Below, piece after piece: positions 27,801 to 35,300 of a DNA stretch of 64,000 nt (position 1 is the first letter of the stretch; every line of letters starts with the position of its first letter). Source of the DNA: Sphingopyxis indica (GTDB taxonomy: Bacteria > Pseudomonadota > Alphaproteobacteria > Sphingomonadales > Sphingomonadaceae); contig NZ_FZPA01000010.1 of the NCBI RefSeq assembly GCF_900188185.1, positions 62,001-126,000 of the forward strand. Reading direction: 5' to 3'. The notes beneath the pieces are model-generated. The model had not been told where the DNA came from, searched no databases, and saw nothing but the letters and a program-made list of their open reading frames with translations. A program made the translations under genes and the position numbers.

Positions 27801-28124
27801 ACGCTCGAGGACGAGGGGGGGATCGTCAACATCCTCCTCTGGGCGCGCCATTTCGAACGCTATCGCCGCGCGGTGATGGCGTCGCGGCTGATGCTGGTCG
27901 AGGGCGAGGTGCAGCGCAGCAAGGAGGGCGTCGTGCATCTGATGGCGAGCCGGGTCGTCGACCGCACCCCCATGCTCGACGCGCTGGGAAGCGGCCGGCC
28001 GGTCGAACCCGACCTCGCGCGCGCCGACGAGGTCCGCCATCCGCAATATCCCCGCGGCCACGCGCAGCGCCACGGCCATCCGCGCGACGTGCGCATCCTG
28101 CCGAAGTCGCGCGATTTTCATTGA
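24840..28124 (+). CDS. dnaE2: error-prone DNA polymerase III alpha subunit DnaE2
   Basis: The 1094-residue protein contains an N-terminal PHP domain and the polymerase palm with the catalytic aspartates PDIDIDF (D391, D393, D395). Fingers, a helix-hairpin-helix region and a C-terminal OB-fold stretch (about 970-1040, with GNAIFITLEDEGG) follow. This length and the lack of the extended C-terminus mark DnaE2 rather than replicative DnaE1. It performs mutagenic lesion bypass together with ImuA and ImuB. It is translationally coupled to imuB and is thus under the same SOS control. It is followed by about 300 bases without a gene. Confidence 0.96.
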   Translation: MSGASGPEPRPEPGFAELVAATNYSFLAGASHPAGMVAEAIALGMDGIGIADRNSVAGVVRAWAFLKELQVKEDARAANFRLVTGARLVFSDGTPDIVAYPVDRHGWGRLTRLLSTGNLRAQKGDCILRLDDLLDHCEGLLLIAMDGDAALLRTLRRARPKSVWLAVTMPRTGSDARRLAERRRLSAATGVPLLATNDALYATAAQRPLHDIVTCIREGTTVQKAGRRLHANGERHLKSPAEMARLFGACPQAVGESAKLLARIGFRLDDLRYEYPHEPVPPGWKPFAWLHHLVKTAAEKRYGTPLPPRVRALIGSELRLIRRRNYVYYFLTVYDLVRFARTQDPPILCQGRGSAANSIVCFLLGVTSVDPMKHELLFSRFISAERDEPPDIDIDFEHERREEVIQHIYGRYGRARAGIAATVIHYRPRSTIREVGKALGFSEDVTARLADTSWGSWGDDVPVERLVEAGLDPHNGEIERLHRFVGELLTFPRHLSQHVGGFVLTEGRLDELVPIHNAAMEDRTFIEWDKDDIDALGLMKVDVLALGMLTCIRKCFDLMRTHGLGNKMLKLDLDADDPAVYDMLCKGDSIGVFQVESRAQINMLPRLRPREFYDLVVQVAIVRPGPIEGDMVHPYLRRRNREEPVEFPKPAPPHPPDELHDVLGKTYGVPLFQEQAMKLAMVAADFSPEEANGLRRAMATFRNLGTIDRFRDKMIGGMVARGYERDFAERCFKQIEGFGSYGFPESHAQSFARLVYVSAWIKHHHPAVFTCGLLNSQPMGFYAPAQLVRDAQGHGVEVRGVDVNASGWDNSLERRADGALALRLGFRQIDGFREAWAEAVVAARGAPFASVEELARRAALPPRALRLLAEADACRSMGRDRRPALWEARRVRQGVLPLFDAAGAGELGAEADAQLPPMPRVEQILTDYQTTRLSLKGHPMAFLREAFAKEGVLSCLETAAAKNGRIVRTAGVVLIRQRPGKGNAIFITLEDEGGIVNILLWARHFERYRRAVMASRLMLVEGEVQRSKEGVVHLMASRVVDRTPMLDALGSGRPVEPDLARADEVRHPQYPRGHAQRHGHPRDVRILPKSRDFH

Positions 28125-28196
28125 ACGAGGATTGGGGGGGAGCGCAGAGACGCTTGGAGTGACGGCTTTGGGGTGGTTTGCTGTCATTCGACCAAA

Positions 28197-28324
28197 CCCC
28201 TCCTCTTCAGAGGAGGGGCAGCGAGACTTGCCAGCTTGCTGGCTTAGTCGCAGCGGGGTGGTGCATGGCGTCTTGCACGCTATCGCGCGCCACCACCCCC
28301 AACCCCTCCTCTGAAGAGGAGGGG
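28197..28324. repeat. full-length paired palindrome element (family A, copy 5)
   Basis: The element is 128 bases long. CCCCTCCTCT-TC-AGAGGAGGGG at one end and CCCCTCCTCT-GA-AGAGGAGGGG at the other are inverted copies. The centre contains CCAGCTTGCTGG and GCGGGGTGGTG, shared in kind with copies 6, 7 and 9. Confidence 0.85.
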
Positions 28325-28384
28325 CTTATTACGCCCGCAACCGCCCGCAACCCGCCATTTGAACCCAAGCGGAAAATCCAAAAA

Positions 28385-28408
28385 GAAAGGGGGCCGAAGC
28401 CCCCTTTC
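28385..28408 (-). terminator. intrinsic terminator of the amino acid permease
   Basis: A perfect 10-base stem, GAAAGGGGGC and GCCCCCTTTC, with a CGAA loop. On the minus strand it reads as a TTCG tetraloop hairpin followed by TTTTTGG, 22 bases past the permease stop at 28430. This is a classic Rho-independent terminator. Confidence 0.85.
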
Positions 28409-28429
28409 CCATATCCGTCTTCGGACCGA

Positions 28430-29983
28430 TCACTCGATCGGCGGAACCGGCTGCGGCGGTGCGTCGCTATCGGCTTCATGCACCTCGACCAGCCCGCGCC
28501 CGACATGGCTCTTGCGATAGCCATAGGCGAAATAGACGAGCAGGCCGATGCCGCCCCACACGGGCAGGACCATCTTCGATTCGAACGGCAGGTTCGCATA
28601 GAGGCCAACCGTGCCGAGGATCGCGAGCGGCGCGACGACCCACACGAGCGGGGTGCGGAACGGGCGGTGGCGGTCCGGTTGGGTGCGGCGCAGGATCAGC
28701 ACCGCGATCGCGACCATGAAGAAGGCGAAGAGCGTGCCCGAGTTCGAAATATCGGCGAGCTGGCCGACGGGCAGGAAGGCCGCGAAAAAGGCGACCGCGA
28801 CACCGGTAATCATCGTCACGACGTGCGGCGTCTTCCACTTCGGGTGGATCGTCGCGAGCTTTTCGGGCAGCAGCCCGTCGCGCGCCATCACGAAGAAGAT
28901 GCGCGTCTGGCCGAAGAGCATGATCAGGATGACCGACGGCAGCGCGAGGAAAGCCGCGACGCCGATCAGGTCGCCGATGCGTTCCCAGCCGATCGAGCGG
29001 AGCACATGGGCGAGCGCTTCGCGCGAGCAGACGAGCGGCTCGCGGCCCGCGTCGATCAGTGCCTGGCACTGGCTGGCGAGCATCGGCGTGCCGGGCTGGA
29101 GCACTTCGCCCGCGGGCCCCGCGACCGGCTGCGCGCCGATCGTCCCGATCGCGCCCGCGGCGACGAGCAGGTAGAAGATGGTGCAGATCGCAAGGCTGCC
29201 GATCAGGCCGATCGGCACGTTGCGCTGTGGATTCTTGGTCTCCTCGGCGGCGGTCGAGACGGCGTCGAAGCCGACATAGGCGAAGAAGATCGACGCCGCG
29301 GCGCCGATGACGCCGAGGCCCGAACCATTGCCGTTGCCGAACCAGCCGTTGGGCATGAAGGGTTCGAACTCGGCGCCCTTGATCACCGGCAGGGTCAGCG
29401 CGATGAATACGGTGAGCGCGGTGACCTTGATCGCCACCAGCACCGCATTGACGCGCGCGCTTTCGGTGGTGCCGATCATCAGCAGGCCGGTGATCAGCAG
29501 TGCGATGAACAGCGCCGGCAGGTTGACGATGCCGCCGGCATAGGGCCCGACGACGAGCGCGTGGGGAAGACTTATCCCCCAACTCTGCAACAGTCCGACG
29601 AAATAGCCCGACCAGCCGACCGACACGGCGCTCGCCGCGACGGCATATTCGAGGATCAGCGCCCAGCCGACCATCCACGCGAGCAGCTCGCCCATCACCG
29701 CATAGGTGTAGGTATAGGCCGAGCCCGAGACCGGCACCATCGACGCGATTTCGGAATAGCAGAGCGCGGCGACGGCGCAGACGAGCCCCGCGACGACGAA
29801 GCTCCACATCATGGCGGGCCCGGCCTTTTGCGCGGCTTCGGCGGTCAGGACGAAGATGCCCGTGCCGATGATGGCGCCCACCCCGAGCAGGGTGAGCTGA
29901 ACGGGTCCGAGCGTGCGCGCGAGCGATTTCTTCTCGGCCGTGGCGAGAATGGCGTCGAGTGGTTTGACGCGACCAAATATCAT
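28430..29983 (-). CDS. APC-family amino acid permease (cationic amino acid transporter type)
   Basis: The 517-residue protein has twelve or more hydrophobic segments. The APC signature GVGAIIGTGIFVLTAEAA comes first (helix 1), with FFAYVGFDAVSTAAEETKNPQRNVP in helix 6 and the following loop. This matches the YfnA/CAT-type branch that carries amino acids with protons. Substrate cannot be fixed; cationic or branched-chain amino acids are both possible. The C-terminus is cytoplasmic and proline/acidic-rich. An AAGGGGA box precedes the start. It is transcribed alone, ending at a strong hairpin terminator. Confidence 0.92.
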   Translation of the reverse strand: MIFGRVKPLDAILATAEKKSLARTLGPVQLTLLGVGAIIGTGIFVLTAEAAQKAGPAMMWSFVVAGLVCAVAALCYSEIASMVPVSGSAYTYTYAVMGELLAWMVGWALILEYAVAASAVSVGWSGYFVGLLQSWGISLPHALVVGPYAGGIVNLPALFIALLITGLLMIGTTESARVNAVLVAIKVTALTVFIALTLPVIKGAEFEPFMPNGWFGNGNGSGLGVIGAAASIFFAYVGFDAVSTAAEETKNPQRNVPIGLIGSLAICTIFYLLVAAGAIGTIGAQPVAGPAGEVLQPGTPMLASQCQALIDAGREPLVCSREALAHVLRSIGWERIGDLIGVAAFLALPSVILIMLFGQTRIFFVMARDGLLPEKLATIHPKWKTPHVVTMITGVAVAFFAAFLPVGQLADISNSGTLFAFFMVAIAVLILRRTQPDRHRPFRTPLVWVVAPLAILGTVGLYANLPFESKMVLPVWGGIGLLVYFAYGYRKSHVGRGLVEVHEADSDAPPQPVPPIE

Positions 29984-30090
29984 GCGAATGTCCCCTTGTC
30001 GGGCCGCCGGAAGGGCGCCCGTCTCCTGGCGGGGCAGACTAGCCGCTCGTTCGCTCAGCGCAACTTAATTTCAGCGGTGTGACACGCGCT

Positions 30091-32217
30091 CTATCGCACC
30101 GTGAATCGCACCCGGTCGATCGTCCGCCCGCCGGGATCGACGAGCGCGAGGATGTGGCTGCCGGGGCGCGGCACGATCTGCAAACCGGCATCGGCGTCGC
30201 CGAGCGGCTTTTTGTCGAGAAGCAGGCGATGGCCTACCACCGCGCCGCTGACCGCGACGCCGAGCCGCTGGCGATCGGCGGGAATGTCGGGGTCGATCGC
30301 ATAGACGCTGCCGCTCACCGGGCTGGTGATCCGCGGGCGCCGCGCGGCTTCGGGCGCTGCGGCCATTTCGGTCTGCGCGGTGCCGGCAAGGAAATATTCG
30401 CGCCGCGGCGGCTCGCGCGTGCCGGGGAGCGCGATGCGGCGCGCCTCGACGCCATCGGGCACCGCGGGGGCGGTGCCGGGGCGCCCTTCGTGCAGCGCCA
30501 GCATCACGTCGCGCCACACCGGCGCCGCGCCCGATGTGCCCGAGACGGCGTGCATCGAATCGCCCTCGAGATTGCCGACCCACACCGCGACGGTGTAGCG
30601 ATCCGACCAGCCGATGCACCAATTGTCGCGCATCGCCTTTGATGTGCCGGTCTTCGCTGCCGCCCAGAAGGGCAGGCGCAGCGCGCTGTCGGCGCCGAAG
30701 GCGTCGGTGCGCGCGGTCGCGTCGGAGAGGATGTCGCCGACGATGAAGGCGGCGCCCGCGCCGACGATGCGGCGCGGCTCGCCTGCCGGTGCCCCCTTCA
30801 CGAAGCGCACCGGCGACCAGCGGCCCTGATTGGCGAGGGTCCGAAAGGCATTGGCCTGTTCGACCAGACTGACCTCGGCCGAGCCGAGCGCGAGGCTGAA
30901 GCCGTAATAGTCGCCGTCCTCGACCAGCCCATGATAACCCAAGGCCCAGAGGCGGTCGCGGAATTGCTGGACATCGTCGAGGACAAGGGTGCGCACCGCA
31001 GGGACGTTGAGCGAACTGGCGAGCGCCTTGCGCACCGTTACCGGCCCCTTGAAGCTGTGATCGTAATTTTTGGGCACATAGAGGCCCGAGGCGGTGTCGA
31101 GCTGGACCGGGCTGTCGTCGAGGATCGAGGCGGCGGTCAGCCAGCGCTTTTCGATCACCTGCGCATAAAGATGCGGCTTCAATGTCGAGCCCGCCTGCCG
31201 CCGCGCGCTCGCGCCGTCGACCGCGGCGGCAGTCGAGCCGAGCCCGACCCCGCCGACATAGGCGAGCACGTCGCCCGTCCGGTTGTCGAGGACGACGACC
31301 GCGCCGTCGCGCACGCGGGTCGCGCCGAGCCCCTTGAGCTGACGGCGCAGCGCGCGGATCGCGATCTGCTGCGCGCGCCGGTCGATCGTCGTGGTGACGC
31401 GCTTGCCGGGCGCGTCGAGCAGGCGGATCGCGAGGTGCGGGGCGAGCGCCGGGTCGAGCCGTGCCGCGCGCTCGCCCGAAACGAGCGTCGCCGCTGCGGC
31501 CTCGATCGCGCCGCAATCGGCGGCCGCGGCGATGCGGCAGGCGCGCGCGCCGAGCGCCTTGGCCCCCGCCGCCGGGTCGGGCAGCAGCCCGGCGAAAAGC
31601 GCGGCGTCGGTGCGCGTCAGGTCGGCGGGACGCTTGCCGAACAGGCTGTTCGCGCCCGCGCCGATCCCCTGTGCCTCGCCGCGCAAGGGAACGAGGTTCA
31701 GATAGGCCTCGAGCATCTGCGCGCGGGTCCAATGCGACGCGAGCGCCTGCCCGGCGCGCATCTGGCGGATCTTGGTCAGCCAGTCGCGCCGTCCCGGCGC
31801 CGCGATGTCGGGCGACAGGAAGCCCGCGAGCTGCATCGCGAGCGTCGAGGCGCCGCGCGAGGGACCGCCGGTCCAGCGCGCGCGCAGCGCGCCGGCGATC
31901 GCGAGCCAGTCGACCCCGCCGTGCGACCAGAAGCGCCGGTCCTCCGATCGGACCACGGCATCCTGCACCGCGGGGCTGATCTCTCCGAGCGGCACCCACG
32001 CGAGGCGGCGGCGCTGGAAATCGACGCGCTCGGTATCGAGGAGGCGCCCGTTGCGGTCGTAGAGCCACGCCTCGCTGGGCTTCCACGCCGCGCGCACGTC
32101 GGCATAGGCGGGCATCACGGGCGGGCGGGTGACGAGATGCGCGGCGGTGACGAGGATGAGCGCGGCGAACGCGATCCACGCGAAGGCGTCGAAGAGGCGG
32201 CGTTTGGGGGGGTGCAT
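30091..32217 (-). CDS. pbpC: penicillin-binding protein 1C
   Basis: The 708-residue enzyme starts with a membrane anchor (residues about 10-30). The glycosyltransferase GT51 domain has the catalytic glutamate in VRSEDRRFWSHGGVDWL. The transpeptidase domain has the SxxK serine in AGSTLKPHLY, SSLN as the SxN motif and KTGTS as the KTG motif. A C-terminal PBP1C domain begins near PRITSPVSGSVYAI. It polymerises peptidoglycan. The ATG at 32217 is chosen because the upstream in-frame stretch is a translated repeat. It lies downstream of the alpha-2-macroglobulin gene, the typical pairing in bacteria. Confidence 0.95.
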   Translation of the reverse strand: MHPPKRRLFDAFAWIAFAALILVTAAHLVTRPPVMPAYADVRAAWKPSEAWLYDRNGRLLDTERVDFQRRRLAWVPLGEISPAVQDAVVRSEDRRFWSHGGVDWLAIAGALRARWTGGPSRGASTLAMQLAGFLSPDIAAPGRRDWLTKIRQMRAGQALASHWTRAQMLEAYLNLVPLRGEAQGIGAGANSLFGKRPADLTRTDAALFAGLLPDPAAGAKALGARACRIAAAADCGAIEAAAATLVSGERAARLDPALAPHLAIRLLDAPGKRVTTTIDRRAQQIAIRALRRQLKGLGATRVRDGAVVVLDNRTGDVLAYVGGVGLGSTAAAVDGASARRQAGSTLKPHLYAQVIEKRWLTAASILDDSPVQLDTASGLYVPKNYDHSFKGPVTVRKALASSLNVPAVRTLVLDDVQQFRDRLWALGYHGLVEDGDYYGFSLALGSAEVSLVEQANAFRTLANQGRWSPVRFVKGAPAGEPRRIVGAGAAFIVGDILSDATARTDAFGADSALRLPFWAAAKTGTSKAMRDNWCIGWSDRYTVAVWVGNLEGDSMHAVSGTSGAAPVWRDVMLALHEGRPGTAPAVPDGVEARRIALPGTREPPRREYFLAGTAQTEMAAAPEAARRPRITSPVSGSVYAIDPDIPADRQRLGVAVSGAVVGHRLLLDKKPLGDADAGLQIVPRPGSHILALVDPGGRTIDRVRFTVR

Positions 32218-32252
32218 GATGTGATTCGGCGCCGTCCATTGCTCGTTCAAAG

Positions 32253-32376
32253 CCCCTCCCCTTCGGGGGAGGGGTTGGGGTGGGGCTTGCGGGATGGTGC
32301 TGGCGTTGCGGCCCGCCCCGCTGCGACCAGGCAGCAAGCTGCCAAGTCTCGCTGCCCCTCCCCTGAAGGGGAGGGG
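32253..32376. repeat. full-length paired palindrome element (family A, copy 6)
   Basis: CCCCTCCCCTTCGGGGGAGGGG and CCCCTCCCCTGAAGGGGAGGGG stand at the ends of a 124-base unit. The centre includes GCAGCAAGCTGC and CCCGCCCCGCTGCGACC, recalling copies 7 and 9. It separates pbpC from the alpha-2-macroglobulin gene. Confidence 0.85.
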
Positions 32377-32382
32377 GTTGGT

Positions 32383-35300
32383 CTATTCCGCCGATCCCGC
32401 GACGGTCATCGTGCCGTTCGGCCACTGGCCACGGATCGCGGGCGAATACATCGCTTCGACGCGCGTCGGCGGCAGGGTGAAGCGGCCCGAGCCGTTCAAA
32501 CGCACGACATATTCGACCGCGTGGGTGCCCGCGGGCATCCAGCCGAAATAGCCGCGCCAGCTGTCCTTGCGGCGTTCGACATAGCTCGGCTGCCAGCCTT
32601 CGCCTTCGGCTTGCTGGCCGAGCATCTGCGACTGGCCGCCGAGATTGCCGACGATCGTCGCGCCGGGCGGGACCGGGTCGCTCACGACGACCCACGTCCG
32701 GCCGGCGCTCGCGGTGACCTCGATCCGCACCTTGACGACGTCGCCGCGCACGAGCCGCTTCGGATCGGCGGCTTTGACGATGCTCATCGTCCGCTTGATC
32801 CGGTAGCCGGCGTTCAGCGGCTCCTTGAGCGGTACCGCCGCCCTGACGCTGACCGTCGCCCATGGCGATCCGCCGCCGTCGTGGCGCAGGCTGAGCGGTC
32901 CCGCGACCAGCGGTACGCGCAGCGGTTCGGTGTCGGCGCGCAAGGGCCAGGCCTGCGCCGCGCTGCTGCCGCCGAGCGACACGCGCGTCGTGCCGGTGAT
33001 CGCGCTTGCGGGGTAAAGCTCGGCGAAGCGGCGCACCACCGTCGCGCCCCACGCATTCGCGGGGGTGGTGTCCCAATGGCCGCGGCGCTGGCGCTGCGCG
33101 ACGCCGGTCATCAGCCGCCCGGCGTCGTCCTCCCAGCCCTTGCGGCCGAGCACGGCGTCGAGCGTCTTGATCGCCATTTCGTCGCCGCTCGCCATCATCC
33201 ACCACGGCGCGCGCGCATCGTCGACGAGGTCGAGGCGCGTGCCTTCGTAGACGAGCCGCTTGCGAAGCTCGGCCTCGGCCGCGGCGCGCAGGCGCGGCGC
33301 ACCCCGAACCCCCGGCGTCGCGTCGATCGCAACGAGCCAGTCGGCGAGCGTGCCGGTGGCCATGTCCTCGGGCGCCATGTCGGCGGCCGCGATCAGATCG
33401 GCGCTCGACGCCCGATTGCGCGCGAGCGCGGCGAGCGCCGCGATGCGCACCGGGCGGATGTCATAGGGGCCATAGCCCTTGCGGGTCAGCCGTCCCTCGA
33501 CGAGCGCCTGGAGCGCCGCGACCATCTTTGCCCTGGGTGCCTCGGGGATCGCGAAGCCGTTTGCCGCGGTGATCGCGAGGACATAGGCGGTAAGCTCGGG
33601 CGATCCCTGGAGCCGCTCGCTCGGCCAGTAGCGCAGCAGCCCGTCGTCATCGAGATAGGTCGGCATCGCGCCCGCGAGCGCCTGCCAGCGTCCCAGGTCG
33701 CCGAGCGCGACGGCGCGCGAGGTCGCCTGCTCGAAACAGTCATAGGGATAGGCCGCCATATAGGCGCGCACCCCCGCGAGCGGCGGCGCGAGCGTATCGG
33801 AGAGCGCAATGTCGACAGTGCCGCCCGCCAGCGCGCCCGCGGGCGGTGCGATCGGCAGGCCGGTGTCGGCGCCGACATGGAGCAGGCTCGCGGCCCAGGT
33901 CTCGATCGGCACCGCGGGCTCGATCATCTGGTCGAAGACGAGGCGGTCGCGCTGCTTGCCGTCCTTCGACGCGGCTTCGATCGTCCATATGAGCTTGCCG
34001 GGCGCATCGGGCGCTTTCATCGTCCAGCTGATCGGCACCGCGCCGCCCGCGGGAATGGTGACGGTGAGCGGTTCGCCGGTCGCGATCGCGGGGCTGAGCG
34101 ACGGGGTCGCGGTGACCGTCATCGCCTTGTCGGTGCCGTTCCTGAGCGTGAAGCGCGCATCGTACAGGTCGCCGGTGCGCACCAGCTCGGGGAGCCCCGC
34201 GAAAAGGCCGAGATCCTGCACGGTGCGCACGCTCGCCTCGCCGGTGCCGAAATATTGCGCCCCGCCGGTCGCGATCGCGACGAGGCGGAAGGCCGAAAGA
34301 TTGTCGGAGAGCGGGACGTCGACGCGCGCGCGCCCCTTGGCATCGAGCGCGACATGGCCTTTCCAGAGCAGGACCGGGCGGAAATCCTCGCGCGTCAGCC
34401 CCGAAAGATCGCCGCCGCCGCCGCCGCCGGGTTCGAGCGCCTTGCGGCCGTAATGGCGCTTGCCGACGACCTGCATCTGCGCGGTCGAGGTGAGGACGTC
34501 GAGCGTGCGCGCGCCCATCATCGCGTCGAGCAGCTTCCAGCTTTCATTGGGGGCGAGCTGGAGCAGCGCCTCGTCGACCGCGACGAAAGCGACGTCGGCG
34601 TCCTTCGCGGGCTTGCCGTCCGGCGTCCTGACCTCGATGCTCGCCTTCGCGGTGTCGCGCACGGCATAGCTTGGCTTGTCGGTCCTGACCTTGACGGCGA
34701 GCTGGTGGCCCTCCCAGCCGACCTTGATCCGCGCGATGCCGAGCCGGTAGCTCGGCTTGGCGAGGTCGACGAGCGCGGTCGGGGGGGCGTTCTCGCTCTT
34801 TTCGATTTCGAAGCCGACCGCGCGCTTCATCTTGCGCAGCCAGCTTTCCTCGCCGGTCACGCGCCCGCGCACCGCCATCACCGAGACGTAGACGTCGGGG
34901 GCATAGGTCGCGGGCAGCTTGACCTTGACCACCGGGTCGGTGCCCGAAAGCGGGGTGACGAAGCTCGACAGCACGCCTTCGCGTTCGACGGTGACGAGCG
35001 CGGTCGCCTCGCGGAAGGGCATGCGGACCTGGAAACGCGCGGTGTCGCCCGCGGCGTAGCGCGGCCGTTCGGGGATCACGTCCATGCGGTCGCCATTGTC
35101 GCCGCCGAACCACCAGTCGTCGTCGCCCGCGAGCCACACCGAGCGCACCGCGCGCGCTTCGTTGCCGTCGGCGTCGCTCGTCGTCGCGACCACCGTGACC
35201 TCGCCCGAGACGCCGGGCGCCATCGCGCAGCTCGCGCGGCCGAGCCTGTCGGTCGAGGTGCTGCATCGCGCGGCGAGCTTCGTCGTGCGCATCTGGTTGT

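Larger units (their letters stand above)
28125..28429. other. intergenic stretch between dnaE2 and permease
   Basis: This 305-base gap contains a full-length family A repeat (28197-28324) and the terminator of the permease (28385-28408). Apart from those, no coding signal or RNA was recognised. The genes on either side converge here. Confidence 0.7.
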